A stretch of 31,787 nucleotides of DNA from CAYLHU01 sp964383715 (GCA_964383715.1 CAYLHU010000002.1:1-31787), one strand, 5' to 3'. Positions 6,342 through 15,098 are shown, counted from the stretch's first letter. Made by a program: numbers and translations. Notes: generated by a model not told the origin, from the sequence alone.

Positions 6342-6424
6342 CGAGCCACGAAGTGGCGAGTCAAGCGACAAGAGCTTCACCCTCATCTTTACAAGCTCAC
6401 TTTGTTCGCTTGTAGATGAAGGTA
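6342..6424. repeat. Divergent member of the two-hairpin family before bL25
   Basis: GCCAC-GAA-GTGGC (6345-6357) is followed by GAGTCAAGCGAC, a TCATCTTTAC stretch and an ACAAGC...GCTTGT pair. The linker words match those of the copies at 23202-23250 and 15123-15160, but the first hairpin has decayed. It fills the spacer between ferredoxin and bL25. Confidence 0.5.
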
Positions 6425-6439
6425 CTCCTTCATCGCAGG

Positions 6440-6661
6440 TCAATTTTCAACCATTTTAATACATTCTGCAGGACAAATTTCTACGGCTTCCTGAATACAC
6501 CCCGCTTTTTTTACTATTAATTCTTCTTTCTTATCGCCAAATCCCCTTTTTGCGCCTTTTAAATGCGATTTTCTGTCCTCGCTCAACTCAAAAAATTGAG
6601 AACAAATTACCTGACAGCTTCCGCAACCAATACACTTTGATTTATTAAGAATTATTTTCAT
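6440..6661 (-). CDS. Single-cluster [4Fe-4S] ferredoxin
   Basis: 73 aa from the chosen start. It is a small electron carrier. CIGCGSCQVIC (residues ~10-20) and the distal ICPAEC provide a C-x2-C-x2-C...CP ligand set for one 4Fe-4S cluster. The extra cysteines (VIC and AGC) could form the disulfide known in mono-cluster ferredoxins. The start is placed at MKIILNKSKC because its ATG overlaps the TGA of the upstream kinase gene (ATGA, 6658-6661), which indicates translational coupling. The longer frame from 6703 would run into the kinase. Redox partners in the window may be the thioredoxin reductase or unknown oxidoreductases. Confidence 0.85.
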   Translation of the reverse strand: MKIILNKSKCIGCGSCQVICSQFFELSEDRKSHLKGAKRGFGDKKEELIVKKAGCIQEAVEICPAECIKMVEN

Positions 6662-7647
6662 AACAAACTTTTTTCCACTTTTACTTTTGACCAATTCTTC
6701 CATTCTCCTTTTCCTAACAAACCATTCTTGGCTCCTATCTTACCAATACAACTAGCTGCATTTGCCGTCGCTAACTGAATAGCATATTCTATATCATTTT
6801 TTTCTAAAAGTCCACTTAGGAAACCACTTCCAAAAGCGTCTCCCGCTCCCGTCCTATCAATTGGCAAGACATTGTGAGCAAAGGACCTAAAAATATATTT
6901 TCCATCGGAAGCCAAAGCACCTTCTTCCCCTTTGGTTAAAACCACAATTCCTTTTGTTAAGGCCTTAATTTTTTTGAGCATTTTTTCTTCTTCGCCCAAA
7001 GGAATATTTGCCAATAAAGAGGCCTCCTCCTTATTTAAAGTTAATAAATCGATATGTTTAAGAATAGGATTAAGGATCTCTCGGGGAAGATTGATTTGAG
7101 TCCTGCCAAGATTGGCAGCAATTTTTATCTCGTTCTTTCGGGCAAATTTTACAATTTCGCCAAAAATATTAGACGACTCCCAGTTCAAAGGGGCGACATA
7201 AAACCAACGCGATAACCGACTCGGCAATTTAATATCTTTCCTCTCCATAAAATAACAAGCCCCTTTAAAAATTAAAATCGTCCGTTCCCCTCGTGGCAGA
7301 GAAAGGACCACGGCATAAGTAGTTGGCCTTTTTTCATCCTTCCTAATAAACTTAGTACTAACTTTGAACCTTTTTAATTCCTTTATAACCTCCTCCCCTC
7401 TTTTATCATCGCCAACTTTACCACAAAAAGCGGTTTTAAAACCTTGTCGGCTAAACGCGCAAGCCGCATTTGTCCCTCCTCCCCCGGTAGAGATCTCTAA
7501 TTGATTAACAAAAATCTTTGAACCCAAAGGGAAACAAATATCTTTTTTCTCGAACACCCCCTCTCCCGCAATATGATAATCACCCTCTTTCAACCCGAAG
7601 AAGGCGTCTCTTGTTGCTGAACCAAATGTAATAATATCAAATTTCAT
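6658..7647 (-). CDS. PfkB/ribokinase-family carbohydrate kinase
   Basis: 329 aa. It phosphorylates a sugar or nucleoside with ATP. STGGGGTNAACAFSRQG near residue 53 is the N-terminal substrate-binding glycine motif. DRTGAGDAFGSGF near residue 262 is the PfkB signature 2, with the catalytic Asp and the anion hole. The substrate cannot be told from sequence, and a ribokinase, adenosine kinase or fructokinase role are all possible. It ends in TGA, sharing bases with the ferredoxin start. Upstream is transposase 1 with its palindrome, so any older operon with ppsA is interrupted. No Shine-Dalgarno is apparent. Confidence 0.85.
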   Translation of the reverse strand: MKFDIITFGSATRDAFFGLKEGDYHIAGEGVFEKKDICFPLGSKIFVNQLEISTGGGGTNAACAFSRQGFKTAFCGKVGDDKRGEEVIKELKRFKVSTKFIRKDEKRPTTYAVVLSLPRGERTILIFKGACYFMERKDIKLPSRLSRWFYVAPLNWESSNIFGEIVKFARKNEIKIAANLGRTQINLPREILNPILKHIDLLTLNKEEASLLANIPLGEEEKMLKKIKALTKGIVVLTKGEEGALASDGKYIFRSFAHNVLPIDRTGAGDAFGSGFLSGLLEKNDIEYAIQLATANAASCIGKIGAKNGLLGKGEWKNWSKVKVEKSLL

Positions 7648-7698
7648 TTTTCCCAGTTTATTCTTTATAAAGTTTCCATCAAAAATATCCCCCCAGAG

Positions 7699-7735
7699 AG
7701 AGAATCTCCACAGGGTAGCCCTGTGGAGATTCTCT
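7699..7735. repeat. Type A palindrome downstream of transposase 1
   Basis: AGAGAATCTCCACAGGG (7699-7715), TAG, and CCCTGTGGAGATTCTCT (7719-7735) form a perfect 17-bp stem with a 3-base loop. It lies 11 bases after the transposase 1 stop and shares the CCACAGGG/CCCTGTGG core with the copy inside that gene and the tandem copies upstream. No T-tract follows, so it is not an ordinary terminator. Confidence 0.85.
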
Positions 7736-7746
7736 TAACAGAAATT

Positions 7747-8514
7747 TCACTCTAATGAAAGATTTACAAATTTTTTTATCTCTCCTTTATGTTTTACCCA
7801 ATCTTCAACCGCTTTTTTACAATTTTCCTGTCCGCCCATTACTTTTAGTAAAAAATCTCTTTGGGTAACTGAAGGAAAATTTTTTCTACCAATGTAGTCA
7901 AAAAAACTTGACCACCTATATTCTTTTTCTAAAAATTTAATAATTTTTCCAGGGTCTTTTATCCCCTTTTCTTTCCAATGAGGTTCCAACAACGCAATGG
8001 CATTAGTGTGAATATAAATAAATAATATTCTTAATTGTTCTTCGGTTTCAATATGAACACAATTAAATCTATCTTGAAAAAAATGTCCTTTAAATTTTGT
8101 TCCGTATTTATTTTTAAAATAAGTAGCATAACCACTCTCTATTTTTAACATAAATTTACTGATCCCTCCATTTTTCAATTGTCTTAACATTATGTGAATA
8201 TGATTAGGCATAAAACAGAAAGCTAAAACTTCCACCAATAAATCTCTATTATCTTCCATCACAAGTTCCTTAGAACTTCTAACTATATCTCCACAGGGCT
8301 GCCCTGTGGAACTTTCTCTAACAATTTTTTTGAACTTGGCTCGGGCGATTCGACGTTCCCTGATTTTAATGGGTTCAGTGGTATTAAATTCATATAGGCA
8401 AAAAATTCCTCGATAACGATCATTTGTATCTAAGAAAAGTTCTTCTCCTCCCATTCTTCTTATCACTATATGATATATTTCTCCAATAATAAATTTTCGT
8501 GGTTGATGAGGCAT
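7747..8514 (-). CDS. REP-associated-type Y1 (IS200-like) transposase 1
   Basis: 255 aa. Members of the Y1_Tnp / TnpA-REP (RAYT) family nick single-stranded DNA at palindromes with a tyrosine nucleophile and a HUH metal motif. Here HUH is FMPNHIH (H105 and H107), and the likely nucleophile is in GYATYFKNKYG (Tyr129 or Tyr132). FFQDRF resembles the RAYT GhxxQxRF element, and the C-terminal part has KNFPSVTQRDF, shared with two other transposases in the window. Residues ~68-75 (STGQPCGD) are encoded by a copy of the type A palindrome that also flanks the gene on both sides. No terminal inverted repeats or target duplications of a classical IS are visible. Confidence 0.92.
   Translation of the reverse strand: MPHQPRKFIIGEIYHIVIRRMGGEELFLDTNDRYRGIFCLYEFNTTEPIKIRERRIARAKFKKIVRESSTGQPCGDIVRSSKELVMEDNRDLLVEVLAFCFMPNHIHIMLRQLKNGGISKFMLKIESGYATYFKNKYGTKFKGHFFQDRFNCVHIETEEQLRILFIYIHTNAIALLEPHWKEKGIKDPGKIIKFLEKEYRWSSFFDYIGRKNFPSVTQRDFLLKVMGGQENCKKAVEDWVKHKGEIKKFVNLSLE
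8290..8310. repeat. Type A palindrome inside the transposase 1 reading frame
   Basis: TCCACAGGG (8290-8298), CTG, and CCCTGTGGA (8302-8310). The following bases, TTTCTCTAA, also match the flanking copies, so more than the hairpin is shared. Translated, it gives a Gly/Pro/Ser-type loop (STGQPCG) before the HUH motif. Confidence 0.9.
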
Positions 8515-8562
8515 AATTAATTTGACAATTCCTCTATAAAATCTTGACTTTTGACTACATTT

Positions 8563-8696
8563 TTACACAGGGTTGCCCTGTGGAGATTTCTCTAAACTTT
8601 GTCTAAGTTCTATAGTTCCACAGGGCAACCCTGTGGAGATTTCTCTAAACTTTGTCTAAGTTCTATAGTTCCACAGGGCAACCCTGTGGAGATTTT
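8563..8696. repeat. 53-bp tandem repeats, each headed by a type A palindrome
   Basis: There are two full 53-bp units (8563-8615 and 8616-8668) and a third partial one to about 8696. Each starts with CCACAGGGYWRCCCTGTGG-like sequence and continues GAGATTTCTCTAAACTTTG and TCTAAGTTCTATAG. The first unit has lost one base of symmetry. They fill the 203-bp space between ppsA and transposase 1. Beyond them (8697-8717) is a CTGTGGGGGATTTTCG remnant. Confidence 0.88.
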
Positions 8697-8717
8697 CGTC
8701 CTGTGGGGGATTTTCGC

Positions 8718-11219
8718 TTATTTTTTGTACTTGGTTGATGCTAAAATTGTTTTCATAACCGTGTCCGGAGTTAAAGACAAACTTTCAATCCCCTCTTTAA
8801 ACAGAAACCTGGCAAACTCGGGATAGTCGCTCGGGGCCTGGCCACAAATGCCACAATATTTATTCTTTTTTCGACAGGCCTGAATAACCTGTTTTATCAT
8901 TTTTATAATTGTAGCATTTCTTTCGTCGCTAATTTTTTGAAGGTAGCCATTATCTCTATCTATTCCTAAACTTAATTGGGTAAGGTCATTCGAACCAATG
9001 CTCACTCCGTCAAAAACTTCCAAAAAACGCTCTATCAAAATAACATTAGAGGGAATCTCGCACATCACATAAATCTTTAATCTGTCTTCCGACTTAGATT
9101 GATTTAAACCGACATTTAAGCCAGCTTTTTTTATTATTTCTAAAACCTTTTCCCCTTCTTCAACTGTCCGACAAAAAGGGACCATCAATTCTATATTTTT
9201 CAAGCCAAAAACATTTCTAATCCGTTTTATCGCCTCGCACTCCATTAAAAATGCCGGCTTAAACTTTTTATCATAGTAACGAGAAGCTCCTCTCCAACCC
9301 AGCATTGGATTCGGTTCATCAGCTGGTTCAAAAATACTTCCTCCGATTAATTGGGCATATTCATTTGTTTTGAAATCAGAGAATCTAACAATCACCGGCC
9401 GAGGCCAAAAAGCAGCCCCTATTTGGCCTATTCCTTCAGCAAGCTCTTTAATAAAGTAGTCCTTTTTATTTTTATGTTCAATGGTAATCTCATCTATCTT
9501 CTTTATTATTTTGGCAACTTCAATTTTTGTAATATTTCCAATTGTCCCCGGAATATTTTTCTTAAATTTTTCCTGACTGAAAAAATTAGAGCTAATTTCC
9601 TTTTTCATCCTGTTATGATAATAAAGGGCCAAAGGGTGAATCCTGATTTTTTCAGCGATAATGAATTCTTCCCGAGCCAATCCGACCCCGGATACCGGTA
9701 AAAAAGAACTTTTGAAAGCAATTTCAGGAGCTCCAATATTAACCATTATCTTTGTTTTTAATTTAGGAATTTTCTTTAGATTGTATTTTTTTATTTCAAA
9801 TGAAATTTTCCCTCGATAAACCCTTCCATTTAACCCTTGGCTACAATCGGCAGTTACAATTTCTCCCTCTTTTAACAATTTCGTTGCCCTCTCTGTCCCG
9901 ACGATTGCCGGAACACCAAGCTCCCTGCTCACAATAGCGCTGTGACAGGTCTTCCCTCCTTCGTCGGTGATAATCGCCGAAGCCATCCCCATTATCGGAA
10001 CCCAATCCGGGTCGGTCATTTTAGTTACCAGGACATCTCCCTTGTTAAACTTTTTCAACTTAGAAATATCAGAAATTATTCTAACCCGGCCAATCCCAAT
10101 TTTACCCCCAATAGCCATCCCCGTTAAAATCGGTTTTTCTCCCTTTTTAAGTTTTATTTGATATTCTTGAAATGATTTAGCAACGAGACCCGGACTCGTT
10201 GATTTATAAATAGTTTCCGGTCTTGACTGGACTATAAAAAGTTTTCCGCTTTTGCCGTCTTTGGCCCACTCAATATCTTGGGCACAACCATAATGTTTTT
10301 CAATTTGACATCCCCAGTGAGCCAGAGTTAAAACCTCTTCGTCAGTCAGAGAAAATACTTCTTGTTTGTTCTTGGAGACCCTCACTTCTTTTATCCCTCC
10401 TTTGGCACCATATTCGTATTTTATAACCTTACGGCCAAGATTCTTTCTAATAATCGCCTTATAACCCTTTTCCAATGTTGGCTTGAAAACAAAAAACTCA
10501 TCGGGCGTAACCCTCCCCTTAACAATCATTTCTCCTAATCCGTAAATAGAGTTTATTAAAATTACATTGGAAAATCCGGTCTCGGTATCAAGAGTGAACA
10601 TCACTCCCGAAGACGCTAAATCGCTACGAACCATTTTTTGAACTCCAACAGAAAGGGCAATCTCCGTATGGCTAAATCCTTTCTTTTGACGATAAGAAAT
10701 CGCTCTTTCTAAAAAGAGAGAAGCGATACAATTTTTGACCACTTCCAATAATCTTTCTTCCCCCCTCACATTCAAGTAGGTCTCGTGAGCGCCAGCAAAA
10801 CTGGCTGTCGGGAGGTCTTCGGCCGTCGCCGAGCTTCTAACAGCGACATCAACATATTTTTCTTTGTATTTTTGGGAGAGTTCGCGATAACTATCAATAA
10901 TCTTTTTTTTCAACTCATCGGAAAATTTTCCTTTTAAGATTAAGCTCCTTATCTCCCGGCTTGTTCTTTTAAGGCAATCCAAGTCATCAACTTTAAAATT
11001 CTTAAAAATCTCTCTTATTTTTTTGTCCACTCCGTTTTCCTTTAAATAAGACCAGTAAGCCCTTGAAGTTAAAGCAAAACCATCGGGGACATTTATGCCC
11101 CCTACTTTATTCAGACGATTGAACATTTCTCCAAGAGAAGCATTTTTGCCTCCGACCAAAGAAACATCTCCTTTATTAATTTCTTTGAACCAAAGAATAT
11201 ATTTTTGTTTTTTATCCAT
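8718..11219 (-). CDS. ppsA: Phosphoenolpyruvate synthase
   Basis: 833 aa. It interconverts pyruvate + ATP + H2O and PEP + AMP + Pi. The ATP-grasp N-terminal domain starts SLVGGKNASLGEMFNRL (residue ~21) and includes AVRSSATAEDLPTASFAGAHE. The phosphohistidine domain carries GGKTCHSAIVSRELGVPA with the catalytic His. The C-terminal PEP/pyruvate barrel includes SIGSNDLTQL and CGICGQAPSDYPEFARFL with the conserved Cys. The length is normal for the family. In fermentative CPR bacteria without an evident pyruvate kinase, this enzyme may run towards pyruvate (inference). The start MDKKQKYILWF fits the family. The 5' side is a repeat-filled 147-bp gap. Confidence 0.95.
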   Translation of the reverse strand: MDKKQKYILWFKEINKGDVSLVGGKNASLGEMFNRLNKVGGINVPDGFALTSRAYWSYLKENGVDKKIREIFKNFKVDDLDCLKRTSREIRSLILKGKFSDELKKKIIDSYRELSQKYKEKYVDVAVRSSATAEDLPTASFAGAHETYLNVRGEERLLEVVKNCIASLFLERAISYRQKKGFSHTEIALSVGVQKMVRSDLASSGVMFTLDTETGFSNVILINSIYGLGEMIVKGRVTPDEFFVFKPTLEKGYKAIIRKNLGRKVIKYEYGAKGGIKEVRVSKNKQEVFSLTDEEVLTLAHWGCQIEKHYGCAQDIEWAKDGKSGKLFIVQSRPETIYKSTSPGLVAKSFQEYQIKLKKGEKPILTGMAIGGKIGIGRVRIISDISKLKKFNKGDVLVTKMTDPDWVPIMGMASAIITDEGGKTCHSAIVSRELGVPAIVGTERATKLLKEGEIVTADCSQGLNGRVYRGKISFEIKKYNLKKIPKLKTKIMVNIGAPEIAFKSSFLPVSGVGLAREEFIIAEKIRIHPLALYYHNRMKKEISSNFFSQEKFKKNIPGTIGNITKIEVAKIIKKIDEITIEHKNKKDYFIKELAEGIGQIGAAFWPRPVIVRFSDFKTNEYAQLIGGSIFEPADEPNPMLGWRGASRYYDKKFKPAFLMECEAIKRIRNVFGLKNIELMVPFCRTVEEGEKVLEIIKKAGLNVGLNQSKSEDRLKIYVMCEIPSNVILIERFLEVFDGVSIGSNDLTQLSLGIDRDNGYLQKISDERNATIIKMIKQVIQACRKKNKYCGICGQAPSDYPEFARFLFKEGIESLSLTPDTVMKTILASTKYKK

Positions 11220-11254
11220 ATATCTATGCTCAATAAAGTTTTAATTTCTAATTA

Positions 11255-11361
11255 TTCTAATTAATGTCTAATGTCTAATGTTTAAAAATACCTTTTGGGA
11301 TTTGGGATTTGGTCATTGGGATTTCATTAGGTCAATTAGAAATTAGGTTAATTAGAATAAT
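11255..11361. repeat. Heptanucleotide repeats between pilin and ppsA
   Basis: Tandem ATGTCTA units (11264-11280) and a series of seven-base words, TTGGGAT, TTGGGAT, TTGGTCA, TTGGGAT, occupy roughly 11296-11325, continuing as degenerate TTAGGTC/ATTAGAA words. No gene is visible. Confidence 0.55.
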
Positions 11362-11366
11362 TTTAT

Positions 11367-11915
11367 TCATCGTTGTTTTAAAAAAACCGAGATATCGCGG
11401 TCGTCCCAAGTTTCCCCTCCTTCATAATTATCGGAGCAACAAACAGGCCTTTCATTTGTGGGACAAAGGTCGGTTTCACAAGTCGCGTAAAGAATAGCAT
11501 AAGTTCCCGTACAACCCCCACAAGGATTTTCCACCTTTTGATAACGATAACTGCACTTCTCCCAATTACTTTCACCACTAGGTTTTTTTTCACTTAAACC
11601 CGCTGAAACATAACCTCCATCGACTAAGGGGCTGATGAAAGTATCACCCTCCCCATTCAAAACGCTCCCCGCGTCCCAATTATCCCAGCAACCGACATCT
11701 CCACTATCAGTATTGTCCGGGTACTCCTCGTGTTCCGAATAATACATCTCCAAAGCGTGAGCGACACCATAGACCTCTTGAATCCTTCGCGCGTCCCGGG
11801 CTTGAGCTACTCCATTCTGGGAAGAAATTAGGACCACCGATGCCAATAAACCGATAATTGAAATGACCAACAAAAGCTCTATTAAGGTAAAACCTGTTTT
11901 ATTTTTTTGAATCAT
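11367..11915 (-). CDS. Type IV pilin-like protein
   Basis: 182 aa. It is a structural or pseudopilin subunit. The N-terminus is a classic prepilin site, KTGFTLIELLLVISIIGLLA: cleavage after Gly8, methylation of Phe, Glu at +5, and a hydrophobic helix. The exported part has the G-type layout ARRIQEVYGVAHALEMYYSE typical of pseudopilins and minor pilins, with a Cys-rich tail (ten or so cysteines, e.g. NPCGGCTG and RPVCCSDN) suggesting disulfides. No assembly genes are nearby. The window encodes a membrane-anchored thioredoxin-like protein that could serve such disulfides (speculative). Confidence 0.9.
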   Translation of the reverse strand: MIQKNKTGFTLIELLLVISIIGLLASVVLISSQNGVAQARDARRIQEVYGVAHALEMYYSEHEEYPDNTDSGDVGCWDNWDAGSVLNGEGDTFISPLVDGGYVSAGLSEKKPSGESNWEKCSYRYQKVENPCGGCTGTYAILYATCETDLCPTNERPVCCSDNYEGGETWDDRDISVFLKQR

Positions 11916-11948
11916 AATTTTACTTTATTCCCTTTATTTTAATAAATT

Positions 11949-13229
11949 TTACCCGAATAATAAAGCTTTCATAGCCAAGACGGCCTGTCGCGGTTCTGAA
12001 TAATTAGGAATTTTATTTTTTCTTAAAATTTCAATTCCTACAGAAGAATGTTTGCCAGTCATAACGCAAGAAATAATTGGTTTTTGAGGCCATTTTTTAC
12101 TAGCTTCCAAGATTATTTTAGTATTTTCTTTCGCTTCCGTCATTGCTTGAAAGGTCTGGACAATAATTACCCCTCCAATCTCCTTTTTTCTTAAAACATT
12201 TTTAATCGCTTTTTTATAATCCTCGCTTAAAGCATCTCCTAAAATATCCACCGGCTCACTTGCTCTGACTCCGAATTTTTCACACCAATCGGCCACCATC
12301 ACACCATAAGCCCCACCATTGGTAACGACCCCAACCTTCCCTTTACAAGCCGGTTGCCAATCCAAAGACAAAGAAACATCTAAAAGGTCTTTTAGGGTTT
12401 CCACCTCTAATATCCCCGCTTTTTTAAAGGCGGTTGAATAAATTTGGGGCGTTCCCGCCAAACTTCCGGTATGAGAAAAAACAGCCCTATTGCCAGAGAA
12501 TGTTTTTCCTCCTTTTAGAATAACAATGGGTTTTTTCTTTCTAGTGTCTTGAGAAATTTTTATCAGTTTTCGGCCATCTTTCAGCCCTTCTAAATAAATG
12601 GCGATAACTTTTGTTTTGTCATCTTTTTTCAAAAATTCCAAAAAATCCGAGACATCAACATCTGCCTCATTGCCATAAGATATCAAATTGGAAAACCCAT
12701 AGCCCTCCGTCAAGGAATTGTCAATCACCGAATCTATCAACGCTCCCGATTGAGATAAAAAAGAAATTCCTCCTTCCCGAGGCAACCCTGGAGCAAAAGA
12801 AGCATTAAGTTTCAAATAGGGGCTTAAAATCCCTAAACAATTAGGCCCCATTAAAGGAATATTATATTCCCTTAAAATTTTAACTATCTTTTCTTGGTTT
12901 TCCTCGCCAGACCGACCTGTTTCGGCAAAGCCCGAAGAAATAACCAAGACCGCTCCTACTTTTTTTTGAGCACAATTCTTCACAACCTCTAAAACAATTT
13001 CTGAAGGAATGGCGATTATTGCTAAATCAACTTTTTCCTTAATATCCAGTATATTGGAATAAACTTTTTTACCCAAAACCTTCTCTTTATTGGGATTAAC
13101 AAAAAAAACTTTTCTTCTGTTTTCTCCCAATAATAAATTCTTGGATATGGCCAACCCGACAGATTTTTTTCTGTCCGTCGCCCCTATTAAAGCTATTGAT
13201 TTGGGATTAAAAAAATTATTCAAGTTCAT
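11949..13229 (-). CDS. ADP-forming acyl-CoA synthetase, alpha subunit
   Basis: 426 aa. Together with the beta subunit it converts acetyl-CoA (or another acyl-CoA) + ADP + Pi to the acid, CoA and ATP. It has a CoA-binding Rossmann domain (SIALIGATDRKKSVG, residues ~11-25) and two succinyl-CoA-ligase-like domains. VFSHTGSLAG near residue 250 holds the phosphohistidine of ACD alpha subunits. GPNCLGI and SQSGALIDS are further family motifs. It lies 58 bases after the beta gene on the same strand. In archaea and some bacteria the two parts are fused, but here they are separate. Confidence 0.9.
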   Translation of the reverse strand: MNLNNFFNPKSIALIGATDRKKSVGLAISKNLLLGENRRKVFFVNPNKEKVLGKKVYSNILDIKEKVDLAIIAIPSEIVLEVVKNCAQKKVGAVLVISSGFAETGRSGEENQEKIVKILREYNIPLMGPNCLGILSPYLKLNASFAPGLPREGGISFLSQSGALIDSVIDNSLTEGYGFSNLISYGNEADVDVSDFLEFLKKDDKTKVIAIYLEGLKDGRKLIKISQDTRKKKPIVILKGGKTFSGNRAVFSHTGSLAGTPQIYSTAFKKAGILEVETLKDLLDVSLSLDWQPACKGKVGVVTNGGAYGVMVADWCEKFGVRASEPVDILGDALSEDYKKAIKNVLRKKEIGGVIIVQTFQAMTEAKENTKIILEASKKWPQKPIISCVMTGKHSSVGIEILRKNKIPNYSEPRQAVLAMKALLFG

Positions 13230-13287
13230 TTTTAAAAATCAAAAAATCTTTTATTTTTTAGATTTTTTATTAAAGCCCCAATAAAAC

Positions 13288-13923
13288 CTAAACCAAAAAC
13301 TTGGCGTCGGCCACCGTTGTTTCCTTGGGGTTTAGAAAAATTGGATTAAAATCTATTTCTTTTATTTCTGAATGTTCTTCGGATATTTTTGAAATCCCAA
13401 CTAAAATATTATCTAATCCAAAACTCCCTCCTTCTTGGGGAAGAATTTTTCTTTCGCGAGAAATCTCCAAAATTTTGGTCGCCCTTACCATTTCTCGAGC
13501 TTCTTTTTTATTTAGAGGAGCAATGCCGAAAACAACTTTCTGGAAAAGTTCTACAAAAACTCCACCTAAACCAAGTATTAAAACCGGTCCGAAAACCGGG
13601 TCCCTTTTCATCCCAATAATCAATTCTATCCCCTCGCCTTTTTTCTGAACTAATAAAGAACTTCCTTTGGCTATTTTTTTCTTTTGAAAAATTCTTTGGA
13701 AGGACTTTTCTAATTCTTTTCCGTCCCTTATTTTTTTTTCAACAAAACCTTTTTCGGTTTTATGGACAACATTTTCCGCTAAAAGTTTTAAAACAACAGG
13801 ATAACCAAATTTTTTGGCAAAAATCAGGGCTTCTCTTTTTGACAAAACTTTCCTCGTTTTAATGAGGGGGATATTATAATCTTGAAGTATTTTTCCAGTT
13901 GTTTCAAAATCTAAAAGCTTCAT
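13288..13923 (-). CDS. ADP-forming acyl-CoA synthetase, beta subunit
   Basis: 211 aa, an ATP-grasp domain (ATP-grasp_5) that binds ADP/ATP in acetate-forming energy conservation. GYPVVLKLLAENVVHKTEKG (residues ~41-60) is the nucleotide-binding lysine strand with the conserved HKT, GMKRDPVFGPVLILGLGG (~115-132) is the core motif, and IKEIDFNPIFL (~187-197) gives the metal-binding Asp/Asn. The length is close to that of stand-alone beta subunits. It is transcribed first, then the alpha gene. Confidence 0.9.
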   Translation of the reverse strand: MKLLDFETTGKILQDYNIPLIKTRKVLSKREALIFAKKFGYPVVLKLLAENVVHKTEKGFVEKKIRDGKELEKSFQRIFQKKKIAKGSSLLVQKKGEGIELIIGMKRDPVFGPVLILGLGGVFVELFQKVVFGIAPLNKKEAREMVRATKILEISRERKILPQEGGSFGLDNILVGISKISEEHSEIKEIDFNPIFLNPKETTVADAKFLV

Positions 13924-14018
13924 AACAATTAACCGTTATTTAATTATACCCCACCCAACCTCTAAAATACAGAAATTAAAAAATAAAAAAACACAAGGAG
14001 TAATCCCTGCAATTTATT

Positions 14019-14058
14019 TACTTATAACTCATAGGCGACCGCTTGTAAGTTATAAGTA
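14019..14058. repeat. 40-bp palindromic element F, copy 2
   Basis: TACTTATAACT and AGTTATAAGTA form the outer arms, with CATAGGCGACCGCTTGTA between. The length, the ends and internal CGACCG at positions 18-23 coincide with the reverse complement of the element at 4041-4080. It stands between GAPDH and the acyl-CoA synthetase beta gene. Confidence 0.65.
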
Positions 14059-14066
14059 ATTCAATA

Positions 14067-14114
14067 ATTCTTATTCTTATTCTTATTCTTATTCTTATTT
14101 TTATTTTTATTTTT
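14067..14114. repeat. ATTCTT hexamer tandem array overlapping the GAPDH stop
   Basis: Five perfect ATTCTT units (14067-14096) are followed by ATTTTT units to about 14114. The array reaches into the last codons of GAPDH, whose TAA lies at 14109-14107. Confidence 0.8.
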
Positions 14115-15078
14115 TACCAACAAATTCGGCAAACTCGGCTAAACGGCAAGCATAACCAAATTCATTGTCATACCAAGCCAAAACCTTAACAAAATTATCA
14201 AAGGCCTGCGTTGATAAAATATCAACAATGGCCGAATAAGAACTGCCCTTGAAATCGGAAGAAACTAAAGGCCGTTCTTCTACCCCTAAAATACCTTTGA
14301 GTTCCGGCATCTCCGAGGCCTTTTTGAATAAGTCATTTAGTTTTTCAACTGATGTCTTTTTTTTAGTTCGAGCGACCAAGTCAATAATAGAAACCACAGG
14401 GGTCGGAACTCGCAGAGCCAACCCTTTTAATTTCCCTTTTAATTGAGGCAAGCACCTTTCAACTGAATTGGTTGCTCCAGTCGTAGTTGGAATAATATTG
14501 ACGCCGGCGGTTCTGGCTCTCCGCAGATCAGTATGAACCAAATCCAAAATTTTTTGGTCATTGGTATAACTGTGAACTGTGGTCATAAAGGCCTCTTCAA
14601 TCCCCAACTCTTCATCAATGACTTTGGCTACTGGCGCCAAACAATTAGTAGTGCAAGAACCCATTGAAATAATATTGTCTCTTTGGGGATTGTAGTCATT
14701 TTCATTTACTCCCAAGACATAAGTCGGAATTTCATCCGATTTGGCAGGCGCTGAAATTACCACTTTTTTCGCCCCGGCTTCAAGATGTTTTCCGGCTCCT
14801 TCCAAATCCCTAAAATAGCCGGTACATTCTAAGACCACATCTACCCCTAATTTCTTCCAAGGCAGACTACTCGGGTCTTTTTCGGAAAAAACTTCCGCTT
14901 TTATTTCTTTATTATAAACCCCATACAAAGAATCATATTTCAAAAGATGAGAAAGGGTCTTGATGTCTCCCAAGTCATTGATCGCTACAACCTCCAGCCC
15001 CGAATGTTTATCTAAAATCCTTTTAAATGTTGGGCGGCCTATTCGACCAAACCCATTTATAGCAATTTTTATTGGCAT
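14107..15078 (-). CDS. gap: Glyceraldehyde-3-phosphate dehydrogenase
   Basis: 323 aa. It oxidises glyceraldehyde-3-phosphate to 1,3-bisphosphoglycerate with NAD(P). The N-terminal Rossmann motif is INGFGRIGRPTFKR (residues ~7-20), and AINDLGD follows at the position where an Asp usually selects NAD. SMGSCTTNCLAP contains the catalytic Cys, TTVHSYTNDQ the catalytic His, and AWYDNEFGYA the C-terminal signature. The length is near normal (~335). It is on its own strand segment with repeat-rich gaps on both sides. The phosphoglycerate kinase that should act next is not in the window. Confidence 0.96.
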   Translation of the reverse strand: MPIKIAINGFGRIGRPTFKRILDKHSGLEVVAINDLGDIKTLSHLLKYDSLYGVYNKEIKAEVFSEKDPSSLPWKKLGVDVVLECTGYFRDLEGAGKHLEAGAKKVVISAPAKSDEIPTYVLGVNENDYNPQRDNIISMGSCTTNCLAPVAKVIDEELGIEEAFMTTVHSYTNDQKILDLVHTDLRRARTAGVNIIPTTTGATNSVERCLPQLKGKLKGLALRVPTPVVSIIDLVARTKKKTSVEKLNDLFKKASEMPELKGILGVEERPLVSSDFKGSSYSAIVDILSTQAFDNFVKVLAWYDNEFGYACRLAEFAEFVGKK

Positions 15079-15098
15079 AAATTGAAATTAACCTAATT

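Noticed and set aside
6658..6660. UGA recoding as in Absconditabacteria or Gracilibacteria
   Set aside because: TGA terminates the PfkB kinase at a sensible place overlapping the ferredoxin start, and also ends the reverse transcriptase after its normal C-terminal region.
7699..7735. Rho-independent terminator after transposase 1
   Set aside because: The stem is long, but no T-tract follows on either strand, and the same sequence recurs upstream of and inside the gene, so it is a repeat element.
8563..8696. CRISPR array
   Set aside because: The 53-bp units are directly abutting with no unique spacers, and no cas genes are near.
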